Origin: Novosphingobium sp. 18050
Lineage (GTDB): Bacteria > Pseudomonadota > Alphaproteobacteria > Sphingomonadales > Sphingomonadaceae
NCBI RefSeq assembly: GCF_902706195.1
Contig: NZ_CACSJO010000015.1
Coordinates: 62,001 to 126,000 of the forward strand
Length of the DNA: 64,000 nt
Reading direction: 5' to 3'
The number at the start of each line of letters is the position of its first letter. The stretch's first letter is position 1. Under the pieces are notes generated by a model, which worked only from the letters and a program-made list of their open reading frames with translations, had not been told where the DNA came from and ran no database searches. The translations under genes and the position numbers were made by a program. Below, one piece after another: positions 53,714 to 62,338 of this stretch.

Positions 53714-53767
53714 AAGTCCGTTTGAGAACGGACGTTGCCCATCAAGCGGCAAGGACTCTTGCGCGGC

Positions 53768-54151
53768 TCACGCCAGATGCGTCTCGATGGGCAGGCCCGC
53801 CTTGAGCGTCAACGTTACCGGCGTGCGTTCGGCGATATCGGCCAGCCGGGCCTCCTGCTCGTCATCGAGACCAACAATCGCCAACTGGCGCATGATGCTC
53901 ATCCCTGCCTTGCCGCCCGATAGCCTCAGCTCAACGTCGATCGATTGCAGCGGCCAGCCCTTGCGGGCGGCGTACATCTTCAAGGTGATCGCTGTGCAAG
54001 CGCCGAGGCTGGCAAGCAGCAGATCGTAAGGCGCGGGGCCAACCCCCTGCCCGCCAAGCGCCGCTGGTTCGTCAGCGGTGATAGCGTGGCCGCCCACGAT
54101 GATCTCGGTGCGCCAGGGAGTTTCGCCGATATGTGCGGTTCCATGTGCCAT
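53768..54151 (-). CDS. OsmC family protein, resolving Cys replaced
   Basis: The 127-residue protein has the OsmC/Ohr fold: GGQGVGPAPYDLLLASLGAC with the peroxidatic Cys52 and TAITLKMYAARKGWPL. The family's second Cys normally stands in a CPVH-type motif; here it is RTPVTLTL with Thr110 at that place. So the two-Cys peroxidase cycle cannot occur in the usual way, and it may use an outside thiol or have another function. It lies 11 bases after the pirin gene and is probably cotranscribed with it, a pairing consistent with an oxidative stress role. Confidence 0.83.
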   Translation of the reverse strand: MAHGTAHIGETPWRTEIIVGGHAITADEPAALGGQGVGPAPYDLLLASLGACTAITLKMYAARKGWPLQSIDVELRLSGGKAGMSIMRQLAIVGLDDEQEARLADIAERTPVTLTLKAGLPIETHLA

Positions 54152-54162
54152 GGTCTTGTTCC

Positions 54163-55059
54163 TCAGGCCGGGAGGGGGATGAATTCGTGCTCTTCGGGCA
54201 CGGCTGCGAAACGCTGGGCCTTCCAGTCTTCCTTGGCCTGTTCGATGCGATCGGCCGAGGAAGATACGAAATTCCAGAAGATGTGGCGCTTTTCAGGCAG
54301 CGGCTCGCCGCCCAGCAGCATAAGCCGCGTGGCTCCATCTGCGCGGAGTACTACTTCGGCATCGGGCTTGAACACCACAAGTTGCCCGGCCGGGAAGGCG
54401 CCGGTCTGGCCCTCCACCTCGACCGCGCCGGACACGACGTAGACCGCGCGCTCGATATGTTCCGCCTTTACCCGGTAGCGCGAGCCGTGCTGCATCACGA
54501 TATCCGCATAGACCATGTCCGAATGGGTCTTGAGCGGCGAAACCATGCCGTCGCTGCTACCCGCAAGCAGGGTCAGGCGCGTTCCCGCGTCTTCGGTCAC
54601 GGGCATTTCCCGTGCCTTGTGATGCGTAAAGGCGGGATCGACCTCCTCAACTTCGCGGGGGAGCGCGATCCATGTCTGCAGGCCGAACAGCTTGCCACCC
54701 GTTGCCCGGTTTTCGGCCGAAGTTCGCTCGGAATGGACGATACCGCTGCCCGCGGTCATCCAGTTCACTTCACCCGGCCGGATCGCCTGGAGCGAGCCGA
54801 GCGAATCGCGATGCAGGATCTCGCCCTCGATCAGGTAGGTCAGTGTGGACAGGCCGATATGCGGATGGGGGCGAACATCGAGACCTTCGCCGCCACGGAA
54901 CACCGCCTCGCCCATCTGGTCGAAGAAGATGAACGGGCCGACCATCCGGCGCTGCGCACTGGGCAGCGCGCGGCGGACCTGAAAACCGTCGCCCAAATCG
55001 CGGACCGGGGGGAGGATCACGAGATCTACGCCTTCGATATCTGATGAGTGAACGGTCAT
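54163..55059 (-). CDS. pirin family protein
   Basis: The 298-residue protein is a bicupin of the pirin family. The N-terminal cupin shows the metal ligands in VRPHPHIGLSTLTYL and EVNWMTAGSGIVHSE; the C-terminal cupin (about 175-260) is less conserved. Bacterial pirins include quercetin 2,3-dioxygenases and redox-related regulators. ATG 55059 lies 238 bases from the divergent TelA-like gene. It is followed by osmC in the same direction. Its substrate is unknown; a stress-linked role is inferred only from neighbours. Confidence 0.87.
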   Translation of the reverse strand: MTVHSSDIEGVDLVILPPVRDLGDGFQVRRALPSAQRRMVGPFIFFDQMGEAVFRGGEGLDVRPHPHIGLSTLTYLIEGEILHRDSLGSLQAIRPGEVNWMTAGSGIVHSERTSAENRATGGKLFGLQTWIALPREVEEVDPAFTHHKAREMPVTEDAGTRLTLLAGSSDGMVSPLKTHSDMVYADIVMQHGSRYRVKAEHIERAVYVVSGAVEVEGQTGAFPAGQLVVFKPDAEVVLRADGATRLMLLGGEPLPEKRHIFWNFVSSSADRIEQAKEDWKAQRFAAVPEEHEFIPLPA

Positions 55060-55297
55060 GGGAGCAAGCCTTTCGCATTACGTCTTGATGAGGGATCGTC
55101 CTCTTGAAACCGTCTTACCCACCACGGATGTTCTAGTGCAGACCGATAAGATCGATCCAACCGTTCAACTTTCTCGAAATGTCGGCATCGCCGCCCACCG
55201 CCTCGCCGTCCCGCAGCCCTGCACCCAACGCGGTATGGAAATTTCACGCCTTCCTATCTAAGTACGAAGTCAGGATCGGTTCGAGGAAGTGTAATTA

Positions 55298-56182
55298 GTG
55301 ACCTCTGAGTCGAAACGACCCCCGGATGCCCGCGCCGAAGCCCGACTTTTGCTGAGACAATGGCTGGTCCGCAGCGAAAACGACGTCCTTGCCGCCATCG
55401 ACGGACTGGGGCGACAGGCCATCCGCGACGCATCGCAGGCCAGCGGACGGCTTGAGCGCAGCACTTCATCCACGACTTCGGCGCATGGTGTCCTGCTGGA
55501 ACTTCAAGCCCTTGCCGAGACGTTCGAAGCCCCCGCCCCGCGCAGGCGCCTGTGGTTCTCCGCGCGCGTAGCGGACAAGGCGCCGGATCCGGTGAGCCTG
55601 AATACCCTGGTGGCCAGTCTCGAACGGGAGCGGGATGCAATCGCCCGCACATTGATCGGCATTGAGGGCGACGGGGCAAAACTGCAACTCGCCGATGATG
55701 CGCTCGATGAGGCGCTGCAACTGGTCCGCGCATGTGGGCTCGCCTCTGAATCGGCCGCACGCGAACTTGCGCTGGCCAAGCCGGCGCAGGCGGTGTTCCT
55801 TCGCGAAACCGTCCCCGAACGGCTGCTGGCACGGGAGCAGGATCTGCTCACGCAGATCGCCGTAACGCGCCAGGGCATCCTTGCCCTGCAACTCGTGGCG
55901 GACGGACAGAGCGCGTTGGCACAGGCCATCGACCGCGCCCGCGACACCAGCGTTGCAGCTATGCGCACCGCGCTGGCGGCCCGGCAGGCCGTGGCTGGCA
56001 GTCACGACCTCACCCGGCAGGCGCAGGCGCTGGAAAACACGGTGGAAGCGGCAGGCAAGGCCTCCAACTCAGGCCGTGACGTCGAGAGGGCGCTGGAGGA
56101 TGCCGCCGCGCAGATCCGCCGCGCGATCAATGCCGCGCAGGCCACGGCGCGCGATCCCCGATCTCCTCGCCAAGAAACCTAG
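55298..56182 (+). CDS. short TelA-like toxic-anion resistance protein
   Basis: The 294-residue, helix-rich protein resembles the C-terminal two thirds of TelA/KlaA (toxic anion resistance family): the segment from ERERDAIARTLIGIE through QIAVTRQGILALQLVADG to AIDRARDTSVAAMRTALAAR follows the TelA pattern of long helices. It is shorter than typical TelA, about 380 residues. The GTG start at 55298 has GAGGAA upstream. TelA-type proteins commonly accompany TerD proteins, and TerD genes lie about 5.5 kb away on the other strand. It probably acts in the cytoplasm with the Ter system; the molecular function is not established. Confidence 0.65.
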   Translation: MTSESKRPPDARAEARLLLRQWLVRSENDVLAAIDGLGRQAIRDASQASGRLERSTSSTTSAHGVLLELQALAETFEAPAPRRRLWFSARVADKAPDPVSLNTLVASLERERDAIARTLIGIEGDGAKLQLADDALDEALQLVRACGLASESAARELALAKPAQAVFLRETVPERLLAREQDLLTQIAVTRQGILALQLVADGQSALAQAIDRARDTSVAAMRTALAARQAVAGSHDLTRQAQALENTVEAAGKASNSGRDVERALEDAAAQIRRAINAAQATARDPRSPRQET

Positions 56183-56232
56183 CGCGGCCCGGTCGGCTTG
56201 GTCTAGGCTCAGGCGTGACGCTCGAATAGGAT

Positions 56233-56709
56233 GTGAATGTGGCCGGTTTCCTGGAACGATTGGCGGGTTGGCTCGGCGGCGGAACGCCTCCTGCGCCGCC
56301 CGCGGCACCGCGAGAGGCGCCGAAGCCCGCGATATCGGCCGAGGACCCCCGGCTGCCGGATGCCTCCCGTCCGCTGGTTGCGCGCCTGCTGTCGCTGATC
56401 GCCGACATAGAAGCGCGAACGCAGGACGATAGCCTGATGGTTTCCGCGGTCACCGAGGTGCGCCAGATGCGGGATAGCCATTTGCCGCAACTGGTCACCA
56501 GCTACGCCGAGATTCCCGCTTCGCACCGCGCTGAAATCTTCCGCCAGACCGGCCGGTCCGCGAGCTACAACCTCAATCAGGGGTTCGAGCGGATGATTTC
56601 TCGGCTGGAGACGCTTTCACGATCGCTGGCACAGGAAGACCTCGACAGCTTCGCCGACAACCTGCGCTTCATCGAGCACCGTTATGGCGACGACGACCCG
56701 CTGCGCTAG
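56233..56709 (+). CDS. small helical protein of unknown function after TelA-like gene
   Basis: I do not recognise a named family in these 158 residues. An N-terminal amphipathic stretch (VAGFLERLAGWLGG) and a Pro/Ala-rich linker are followed by two long helical segments (residues about 45-85 and 105-150). No signal peptide or metal site is visible. It begins 50 bases after the TelA-like gene in the same direction, so both likely form one transcript; TelA-like genes often have a small partner of this sort (XpaC/5-bromo-4-chloroindolyl-type helical proteins), which I offer only as a guess. The start is GTG at 56233 or 56239. Confidence 0.55.
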   Translation: MNVAGFLERLAGWLGGGTPPAPPAAPREAPKPAISAEDPRLPDASRPLVARLLSLIADIEARTQDDSLMVSAVTEVRQMRDSHLPQLVTSYAEIPASHRAEIFRQTGRSASYNLNQGFERMISRLETLSRSLAQEDLDSFADNLRFIEHRYGDDDPLR

Positions 56710-56711
56710 GG

Positions 56712-57503
56712 TCAGCCCAGCCGCATCGTCGGGGTAAGCCAGACGGTGCCGTACCCCCTGAACGAATAGACGAGGCCTTCGCCCGTGCGCATCGCGTTGC
56801 GCAGGCCACGCACCAGCGGACGCAATTCGACCTGCAGTGTAGCAGAATACATCAGCATCAGATCGCCGTCGACGATCAGCTCGTTCTGCCCGTCGAGTTC
56901 GATGACCTCGATCTCGTCGACCGGCACGGGAGCTTCTACCACGAAAGCACCGGAGCCGGTGAGCTTGGGCTGCATCAGGCCATTACCCGAGAGGATACCC
57001 TGAACCGAGCGGTGCACGTGGGCCGAGAGCGCGATATTGGCATCGCAGGCGTAGAAGGCGCCGTCGTCGAGGATCAGCGCATCCTGCGGCCCGTCCATCG
57101 CGGCAAGAATGAAGTGCTTGGTGGTCGCCTCGGTCCAGACTTCGCCCTGCCCCGAATAGCGCGTGGCGAACGCGCTCTCGCCCGAGCCGGCCGAAGTGAT
57201 CGCGCGCTTGAGGAAATTACCGGCACCGGCATTCTTCTGCACGTCGACCTGCAGCTTGCCGTGCGCGTACTGCAAGGCGCCGGGTTCGAGCAGCGCAGCG
57301 CCGCCTTCCAGGATGATCCTCACCTGCCGGGCGGTGGCGGCGTGCGGAAGCACTAGCTGGGCCATCGGGGCGGCCTGGCTGGCCGCTGCGGCGGGAAGAT
57401 GCAGCGAAGGCCCCAGCGCGTGGCTCTTGCGGGCGAACTGATAGAGTTCGAACCGGACGCCGGAACTACTCTGTTCGTCGATCTTCGTGCGATACGCGCT
57501 CAT
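56712..57503 (-). CDS. AIM24 / TIGR00266 family protein
   Basis: The 263-residue protein has the all-beta AIM24 fold pattern: repeated Gly-rich strands such as AITSAGSGESAFATRYSG, DGAFYACDANIALSA and LTGSGAFVVEA, ending with VYSFRGYGTVWLTPT. Such proteins often sit with TerD genes and have been seen as scaffold or sensor parts of Ter systems; the mitochondrial AIM24 is involved in membrane organisation. It is the last gene of the minus-strand Ter operon, 16 bases after the aldolase-like gene. Biochemical function unknown. Confidence 0.8.
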   Translation of the reverse strand: MSAYRTKIDEQSSSGVRFELYQFARKSHALGPSLHLPAAAASQAAPMAQLVLPHAATARQVRIILEGGAALLEPGALQYAHGKLQVDVQKNAGAGNFLKRAITSAGSGESAFATRYSGQGEVWTEATTKHFILAAMDGPQDALILDDGAFYACDANIALSAHVHRSVQGILSGNGLMQPKLTGSGAFVVEAPVPVDEIEVIELDGQNELIVDGDLMLMYSATLQVELRPLVRGLRNAMRTGEGLVYSFRGYGTVWLTPTMRLG

Positions 57504-57519
57504 CGTATGATCTCCTTAC

Positions 57520-58443
57520 TCAGGCGCGCAGCGGCAACGGATCGGCGATCCCGAACAGGTCCGCCCGTTCAAGCAACCGCCCCGCCCAGCCGCGGTGGGT
57601 GGCCGGTTCGCACATCACGCCCTCACGTGCGAAGACCGCCGGGCTATCTTCAGCCAGCATCATCCGCGCTTCCTCGGCCTGGTCCGCCGGCACCGCCAGC
57701 GCGGACTGGATCACGCCGATCTGGGCGGGATGGATGGCCGTTTTGGTCAACAGCCCATGCTCGATGTCGAGGGCCACTTCCTCGCGTAGCAGGGCAGTAT
57801 CGGCGAAACGCTCCATTACTGGCGCGCTGAGCGCAAAACCCCAGGGCGCGAAACCGGCAACGAGGTTGGCGATGATGTTGCCCAGCGGTCCCTCATAAGC
57901 GGTACGATGGGATGCCCGGCGCAGACCCATCGCCTGTAGCAGGTCGTTACCGCCGATCCGCAGCGCCAGAATGCGGTCCTGCACCGCCAGCAACTGATCC
58001 CGGAACCGGCGCATCGCCTGAGCATCGCACGCCTCGCGTGTTTCCAGCGTCGGCATCAATCGGTGCCGGTCATGCAACGGCAGGGCCAGATAGGCAGGCA
58101 TGGTATCGGCATGAGCCTTGGGGATCACGAAGCCGTCGATCTGTTCCACCCCGGGCATACACAGGATATGGTCCAGCATCGCGGCGGAGCGCGGACGTAT
58201 GAAAATCAGCGGATCGGCCTGGCTTGGTTCGCGCGCGGCCAGCGTGCGCAGCAGCGCCGCCAGATGCGTCAGCGCAAGCTGCAGATCGCGTTCGAGAACC
58301 GAATCCTCAAGGCAGAGCACCGCCGAACGCAGGCCGGGTATGCGCCGCACCCCGATCAGCGCCGAGAAGAGATCGTCGCGGAGACACGGCATGTAGAGCG
58401 TCGCGCCCAGCGAAATGGCCGAAATCGAACCCGTGACGCTCAT
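57520..58443 (-). CDS. HpcH/HpaI aldolase/citrate-lyase-like protein of the Ter module
   Basis: The 307-residue protein is a TIM-barrel of the HpcH/HpaI-CitE superfamily. It has LGATLYMPCLRDDL, SAVLCLEDSV (acidic metal ligand), IFIRPRS with an Arg, GFVIPKAHA, LPTLETREA-like PTLETREAC, and LRIGGNDLL. Such proteins cleave or form C-C bonds with a keto acid or acyl-CoA. A Ter-linked subgroup lies beside PRTase, HAD and StiP genes and was proposed to help build a nucleoside-like metabolite (Anantharaman, Iyer and Aravind). ATG 58443 overlaps the StiP stop (ATGA). The substrate is unknown. Confidence 0.78.
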   Translation of the reverse strand: MSVTGSISAISLGATLYMPCLRDDLFSALIGVRRIPGLRSAVLCLEDSVLERDLQLALTHLAALLRTLAAREPSQADPLIFIRPRSAAMLDHILCMPGVEQIDGFVIPKAHADTMPAYLALPLHDRHRLMPTLETREACDAQAMRRFRDQLLAVQDRILALRIGGNDLLQAMGLRRASHRTAYEGPLGNIIANLVAGFAPWGFALSAPVMERFADTALLREEVALDIEHGLLTKTAIHPAQIGVIQSALAVPADQAEEARMMLAEDSPAVFAREGVMCEPATHRGWAGRLLERADLFGIADPLPLRA

Positions 58444-59534
58444 GACTCGTTTCCCAGGCCGCGGATGATCGCCACGGCGCGATATTGTGATTGCTTGTCC
58501 AGGCGCTCCACCGGAACCCCGTGGCGAGCGGCAAGGTGGAGGAGATGTGCAACGTCTCCATCGCCGGGATCGCGGACCAGCAGTCGCTCGGGAACCCGCC
58601 GCAACAGCGCCCGGGTTGCTTCGGCTATGCCCGGCTTGATCCGGTTGCGGTCCCCCGCCGCGCAGCCCGCCAGCAGCGATTCCAGCATGGCCTCGCACCC
58701 GGCCATCAGCCCACCGCGCCGAACGGCATGCCCCTTAATCGACAAGGGCGTGGCCGCCGCAGCGAGCGGTGCAATGGTATCCACGAAAGCCCGCGACAAG
58801 TCGGCATGGGCATAGTGGGGATACGTGACACAGGCATGAAAATCCCCCTCGCCCACGTACTGCGGATTTAGGATCGAGCGGCTCACCAGCCCCGATACGA
58901 TCCCGTTGAGCAGCCCGGAGGCGATGAGATAGTCGTCATCCGTCGCGGCGATATCGGCCTGGCCCGCGGGGTCCGCGATCACCGCCAGTTCGGGCACGAA
59001 GCCCAGCGCATTTGCCGCCAGTGAAGCCCGCAGTTCGCCCGCGATGGCGCCCTTGCCCGTCCACCCGTCGACGAACACCGCACTGCGCGGATCGTGCCGT
59101 TCAGCGATATGAGCCAGCGCGGTCTGGTCGATGCCCCGATCGCGAATGATGCTGACCGAATAGTGAACGGCGCTATGCCCCCACGCGCGCAGCGTCCGCG
59201 CCAGAAGAACGCCGATCGGAGTGCCTGCCCGCGCGAGCGACACCAGCACGATCTCGCGCCCAGGCCGGCGCTCGGCCAACCCGGCGGTAAGGTTCGCCAC
59301 TTCCTGAGCCAGCCGCGCACCATTTCGCGCCAGAGCTGAATGGTACAGCGCAAGGTATTCGGCATCCGGCAGCGGCTCGGGCGCGATCATCTCCGAATAG
59401 TGGCGGCGGCCGGACTGGATCGCCGCTTCCTTGTCGGCAACGGCAGTCGGAGCCATCGTAACCGGCTTGAGCAGGAAGGTGACGTCAGACGGATCGTAGC
59501 TGCCCGAAAAGGCGGGTACGGCCACTTCACACAT
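58440..59534 (-). CDS. StiP/PRTase-like and PELOTA-domain protein of the Ter module
   Basis: The 364-residue protein has an N-terminal domain of the StiP (PF11202, formerly PRTase-like) type, with FSGSYDPSDVTFLLKP, VSLARAGTPIGVLLAR, HYSVSIIRDRGID and FVDGWTGKGAI, and a short C-terminal PELOTA-like domain (LLVRDPGDGDVAHLLHLA, then VERLDKQSQY). It is assumed to act on a phosphoribosyl-type substrate and RNA-like or nucleotide-like molecule in the Ter-linked metabolite pathway. I chose ATG 59534, directly after the upstream stop; a TTG further up has no ribosome-binding site. The stop overlaps the aldolase-like start. Confidence 0.75.
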   Translation of the reverse strand: MCEVAVPAFSGSYDPSDVTFLLKPVTMAPTAVADKEAAIQSGRRHYSEMIAPEPLPDAEYLALYHSALARNGARLAQEVANLTAGLAERRPGREIVLVSLARAGTPIGVLLARTLRAWGHSAVHYSVSIIRDRGIDQTALAHIAERHDPRSAVFVDGWTGKGAIAGELRASLAANALGFVPELAVIADPAGQADIAATDDDYLIASGLLNGIVSGLVSRSILNPQYVGEGDFHACVTYPHYAHADLSRAFVDTIAPLAAAATPLSIKGHAVRRGGLMAGCEAMLESLLAGCAAGDRNRIKPGIAEATRALLRRVPERLLVRDPGDGDVAHLLHLAARHGVPVERLDKQSQYRAVAIIRGLGNES

Positions 59535-59535
59535 G

Positions 59536-60282
59536 TCAGCGGACACCGAACATGTCTCCTGCAAGCTGCGAGCGCGTCGGCATCATCGCGAAGTCGCACA
59601 GACCCATGAACGGCGCATCGGTGATGCTGTCGCCGATACCGATCACCGTCGCATCGGGGAACCGCGCGCGCAGGCCCGGCAGGATGTGCGCCACCGCATG
59701 CTGTTTGCCCAGATAGGGCGGCATCAGTGCCACGTTGTTGCCGTTGCGATGATCGGTCCAGCCCGGCGGGAGCGACGGCACTGCTGCGTCGACGACGGCG
59801 TACATCGCCTCGTGATCCATATGAACGTGCTTGGCCAGGGTGTAGAGCGGCACGCCCCCCTCGGTCAGCACGCGCGCGTTGATCGCGACCCCGCGCGTCT
59901 CAGCCTCGGCGGCGATGGCCTGCGCCAGCCCGGCGAGTTCCTGCGCATGACGGGCGGCATGGGCGGCGATCCCCTCGGCCCACTGCGTATCCGCTTCGCC
60001 GGCCTCGTCCAGCACCACGCCGCCATGGGCACAGACCGCCGCCGCAAAGGGAATCCGCGCGCGGCGCAGCGCATCGAGGCTGCGCGCGGTAACCGGGACC
60101 ATATGCGTCGTTTCGGCCAACCATTCGATGAAGCGCATCTGGCGGGGCGTCGCGTAGCTCAGCGGATCACCGTCCCGGGTGAAGCCGAGCGGCGTCAGCC
60201 GGTCATGCGGCACGTCGGGCGGACATTTGCGCAGGGTCTGGAACAGCGTGTCGTCGAGATCGACAAGAGCAATGGCCCGCAT
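59536..60282 (-). CDS. HAD-superfamily phosphatase of the Ter module
   Basis: The 248-residue protein has HAD motif I VDLDDTLFQT (Asp8 and Asp10), motif II region VPVTARS, a Cof-like cap in the middle, a Lys in GKQHAVAH and motif IV IGIGDSITDAPFM. It probably removes phosphate from a sugar- or nucleoside-like phosphate in the Ter-linked biosynthetic pathway. Its ATG shares one base with the upstream stop (TGATG), and the StiP gene begins one base after its own stop, so the module is tightly packed. Confidence 0.82.
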   Translation of the reverse strand: MRAIALVDLDDTLFQTLRKCPPDVPHDRLTPLGFTRDGDPLSYATPRQMRFIEWLAETTHMVPVTARSLDALRRARIPFAAAVCAHGGVVLDEAGEADTQWAEGIAAHAARHAQELAGLAQAIAAEAETRGVAINARVLTEGGVPLYTLAKHVHMDHEAMYAVVDAAVPSLPPGWTDHRNGNNVALMPPYLGKQHAVAHILPGLRARFPDATVIGIGDSITDAPFMGLCDFAMMPTRSQLAGDMFGVR

Positions 60283-61400
60283 CAGGCATTCCAGCCGATC
60301 ACGCTTGCACCCAGCGCCGCGACAAGCACGGGATCGATCGTGCCTGCGCCGGTCTCATGCGCGATCCATGTGGTTCGCCCGTCCGCCGGATCGGCATTGT
60401 AGAGGTAGTTGGGCACGCCGGTTCCATAATTGTCGGAGAAGCTCAGCTTTGTTTTCATGGCCCCGCCGACCCGCGCGGGACTGCGGCTGGTCGCCTGGAC
60501 GACGACATCGTGCCCCTCTGCCTCCATACGTTCCGCAAGGCGAAACGGAAGGTAGGTGAACTCGCCGGTGCCAACGATGCGCAAGGGGCCTGTTACCGGC
60601 GGCAGCTGCGTCTGCGGCAGCGGCGCGACCGAGGCCTCCAGCCCGAGCCGCCCGAAATTGCGGTGCGTAGCCATCCGGCCAAGCGAGGCTGCGGCCATGT
60701 CGAACGCGGCAGTGGCGGCAATAGTCTCGCCCTGGGTCCATTCGAGATGGCCACTCAATAGTGCAGCGACCTTGGTCGGGCGCGGCATCCGCTCCTGCCA
60801 GCCACGGCCCGCAGACCAGTCCGTCAGCACGGCAACGACGATCTCTTCAACGCCGGGACAGGTGGCAACCAGCGCATGAGCGAGGTTGCAGGTGGTGGTG
60901 CCCGTCGAAATTTCATCATCGACGATGACCAGCGAACGCGGCGCAGGCAGATTGCTGCGATAGATCAGGTGCGCAGAGGCGTGGCTATGCGGTTCCTCGA
61001 AGCGGCAGAGCAGCGCACTGTCCAGCGGCTGGTCACCCAGTTGCTGGCGTGTCGAATGCAGAAAATGGATATCATCCCGCCCAGTCTGGAGGCGCAGTTC
61101 CTCATGCACCGTCTGGCCGAGACAAACGGCGGTCTCCGCCAGTCCGAGTACCAGAACCGGTCCCGGCAAGTCTGACGGGATACGTGCCGCAAGGTCGCGC
61201 ACACTGCGGCGCATCACCTTCGGCGAAACCGGCAGGTGGCGCCCGAGCACACGCGAGACGACGAGGAAACCGCGCTTCGGGTTTTCGCGCGCGGCAAAGT
61301 CGCACAAATCGTCGAGAGGCCAAACAGCCTCGTCTACGGTAATGTCGATCTGCCCGGTCGGCAGGACGATCGAACGGGTATTGGTGGCAGGGGTCAGCAT
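60282..61400 (-). CDS. phosphoribosyltransferase + TRSP domain protein of the Ter module
   Basis: The 372-residue protein has an N-terminal type I PRTase domain with the PRPP loop SLVIVDDEISTGTTTCN at about 155-171, and a C-terminal TRSP domain, here with the naming motif as ATSRSPARVGG, preceded by GTGEFTYLPFRLAERM. This pair (PRTase_2 and TRSP) is diagnostic of Ter-associated operons. It may join a base-like compound with phosphoribosyl pyrophosphate as an early step. Its ATG overlaps the end of the preceding small reading frame by seven bases. Product unknown. Confidence 0.82.
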   Translation of the reverse strand: MLTPATNTRSIVLPTGQIDITVDEAVWPLDDLCDFAARENPKRGFLVVSRVLGRHLPVSPKVMRRSVRDLAARIPSDLPGPVLVLGLAETAVCLGQTVHEELRLQTGRDDIHFLHSTRQQLGDQPLDSALLCRFEEPHSHASAHLIYRSNLPAPRSLVIVDDEISTGTTTCNLAHALVATCPGVEEIVVAVLTDWSAGRGWQERMPRPTKVAALLSGHLEWTQGETIAATAAFDMAAASLGRMATHRNFGRLGLEASVAPLPQTQLPPVTGPLRIVGTGEFTYLPFRLAERMEAEGHDVVVQATSRSPARVGGAMKTKLSFSDNYGTGVPNYLYNADPADGRTTWIAHETGAGTIDPVLVAALGASVIGWNA

Positions 61401-61716
61401 TCGCAGGTTATCCGGGCAATCGTGTCACGCGCCTGCCGCACCGCGGCGGCGCGGCCGATCTGGCTTGGGCCAGTGGGGCAATATTGAGCCATCGGCGGTT
61501 CGATGCCGAAGGAATCCAGAAAACTGAGGATGATGGCCCCGTTGATGCCAAAGTTGATGTTCTCCGCACCGGGCCGCAAGCCCGCGCGGTGCGGCGATCC
61601 GCCCCCAGCGCGATCAGCGCCAGGATCGGCAGATCGCCGCCCTGCCCATCACCGACAAGCGAAAACGTTCGCTCACCGGCGATGGGCACCCGTTCGCCCG
61701 CGATCAGATCACGCAT
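61394..61716 (-). pseudogene. small gene apparently split by a frameshift
   Basis: Two overlapping minus-strand frames fit one damaged gene. The first begins at ATG 61716 with DLIAGERVPIAGERTF and LPILALIALGADRR, then degrades into Arg/Ser/Pro-rich shadow-like sequence. The second, ending at the TGA 61394, has protein-like sequence (AENINFGINGAIILSFLDS, ARDTIARIT) but no good start. Joined by one shift between about 61650 and 61580 they would give a protein of roughly 105 residues. The intact end overlaps the PRTase start by seven bases, as for a real coupled gene. I cannot name the family; the first part weakly recalls a TerD N-terminus. A sequencing error is equally possible. Confidence 0.5.
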
Positions 61717-61738
61717 GAGCGGGCGCTGTCATGGGGTA

Positions 61739-62314
61739 TCAGATATTCACGCCGAAGGACGAGGCCAGCGGCCCCAGACCGCCTGCATAGCCCTGACCGA
61801 TGGCCTTGAACTTCCACTCGCCATTGTGGCGATAGAGGTCACCGAAGATCATCGCCGTCTCGGTCGAAGCATCTTCGGACAGGTCGTAGCGGGCGATCTC
61901 GGTGCCGCCATCGGCGTTCAGCACGCGAATGAAGGCGTTTGAAATCATGCCGAAGTTCTGGCGGCGCGCATCGGCATCGTGGATCGTCACGGCGAAGCTG
62001 AGGCGCAGGATTTCGGCCGGAACCTGATCCAGCGTCACCGCTACGACTTCGTCGTCGCCGTCGCCCTGTCCGGTCAGGTTATCGCCCTGGTGGACGACCG
62101 AACCGTTCGCGCCGTTCTTGTTGTTGTAGAACACGAAATCGGCGTCCGAACGAACCTTGCCCGCGTCGTTCAGCAGGAACACGCTGGCGTCGAGATCGAA
62201 ATCGGTACCGTCGGTGACGCGCGTGTCCCAACCCAGGCCGACCCGTACGCCCTTGAGGCCCGGAGCTTCCTTGCTGAGGCTGACGTTGCCGCCCTTGGAA
62301 AGCGAAACTGCCAT
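61739..62314 (-). CDS. terD: TerD family protein (first copy)
   Basis: The 191-residue cytoplasmic protein has a full TerD domain: [14 protein letters not shown] at the start, GWDTR, calcium-binding acids in [14 protein letters not shown] and [20 protein letters not shown], and [16 protein letters not shown]. TerD proteins bind calcium and belong to tellurite/stress systems. It lies 22 bases before the small broken gene and 24 bases after the second TerD gene. The two TerD proteins are clearly related by duplication, differing mainly at surface positions. Confidence 0.93.
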   Translation of the reverse strand: MAVSLSKGGNVSLSKEAPGLKGVRVGLGWDTRVTDGTDFDLDASVFLLNDAGKVRSDADFVFYNNKNGANGSVVHQGDNLTGQGDGDDEVVAVTLDQVPAEILRLSFAVTIHDADARRQNFGMISNAFIRVLNADGGTEIARYDLSEDASTETAMIFGDLYRHNGEWKFKAIGQGYAGGLGPLASSFGVNI

Positions 62315-62338
62315 TTTGATTCTCCTAATCCGTCGGCT

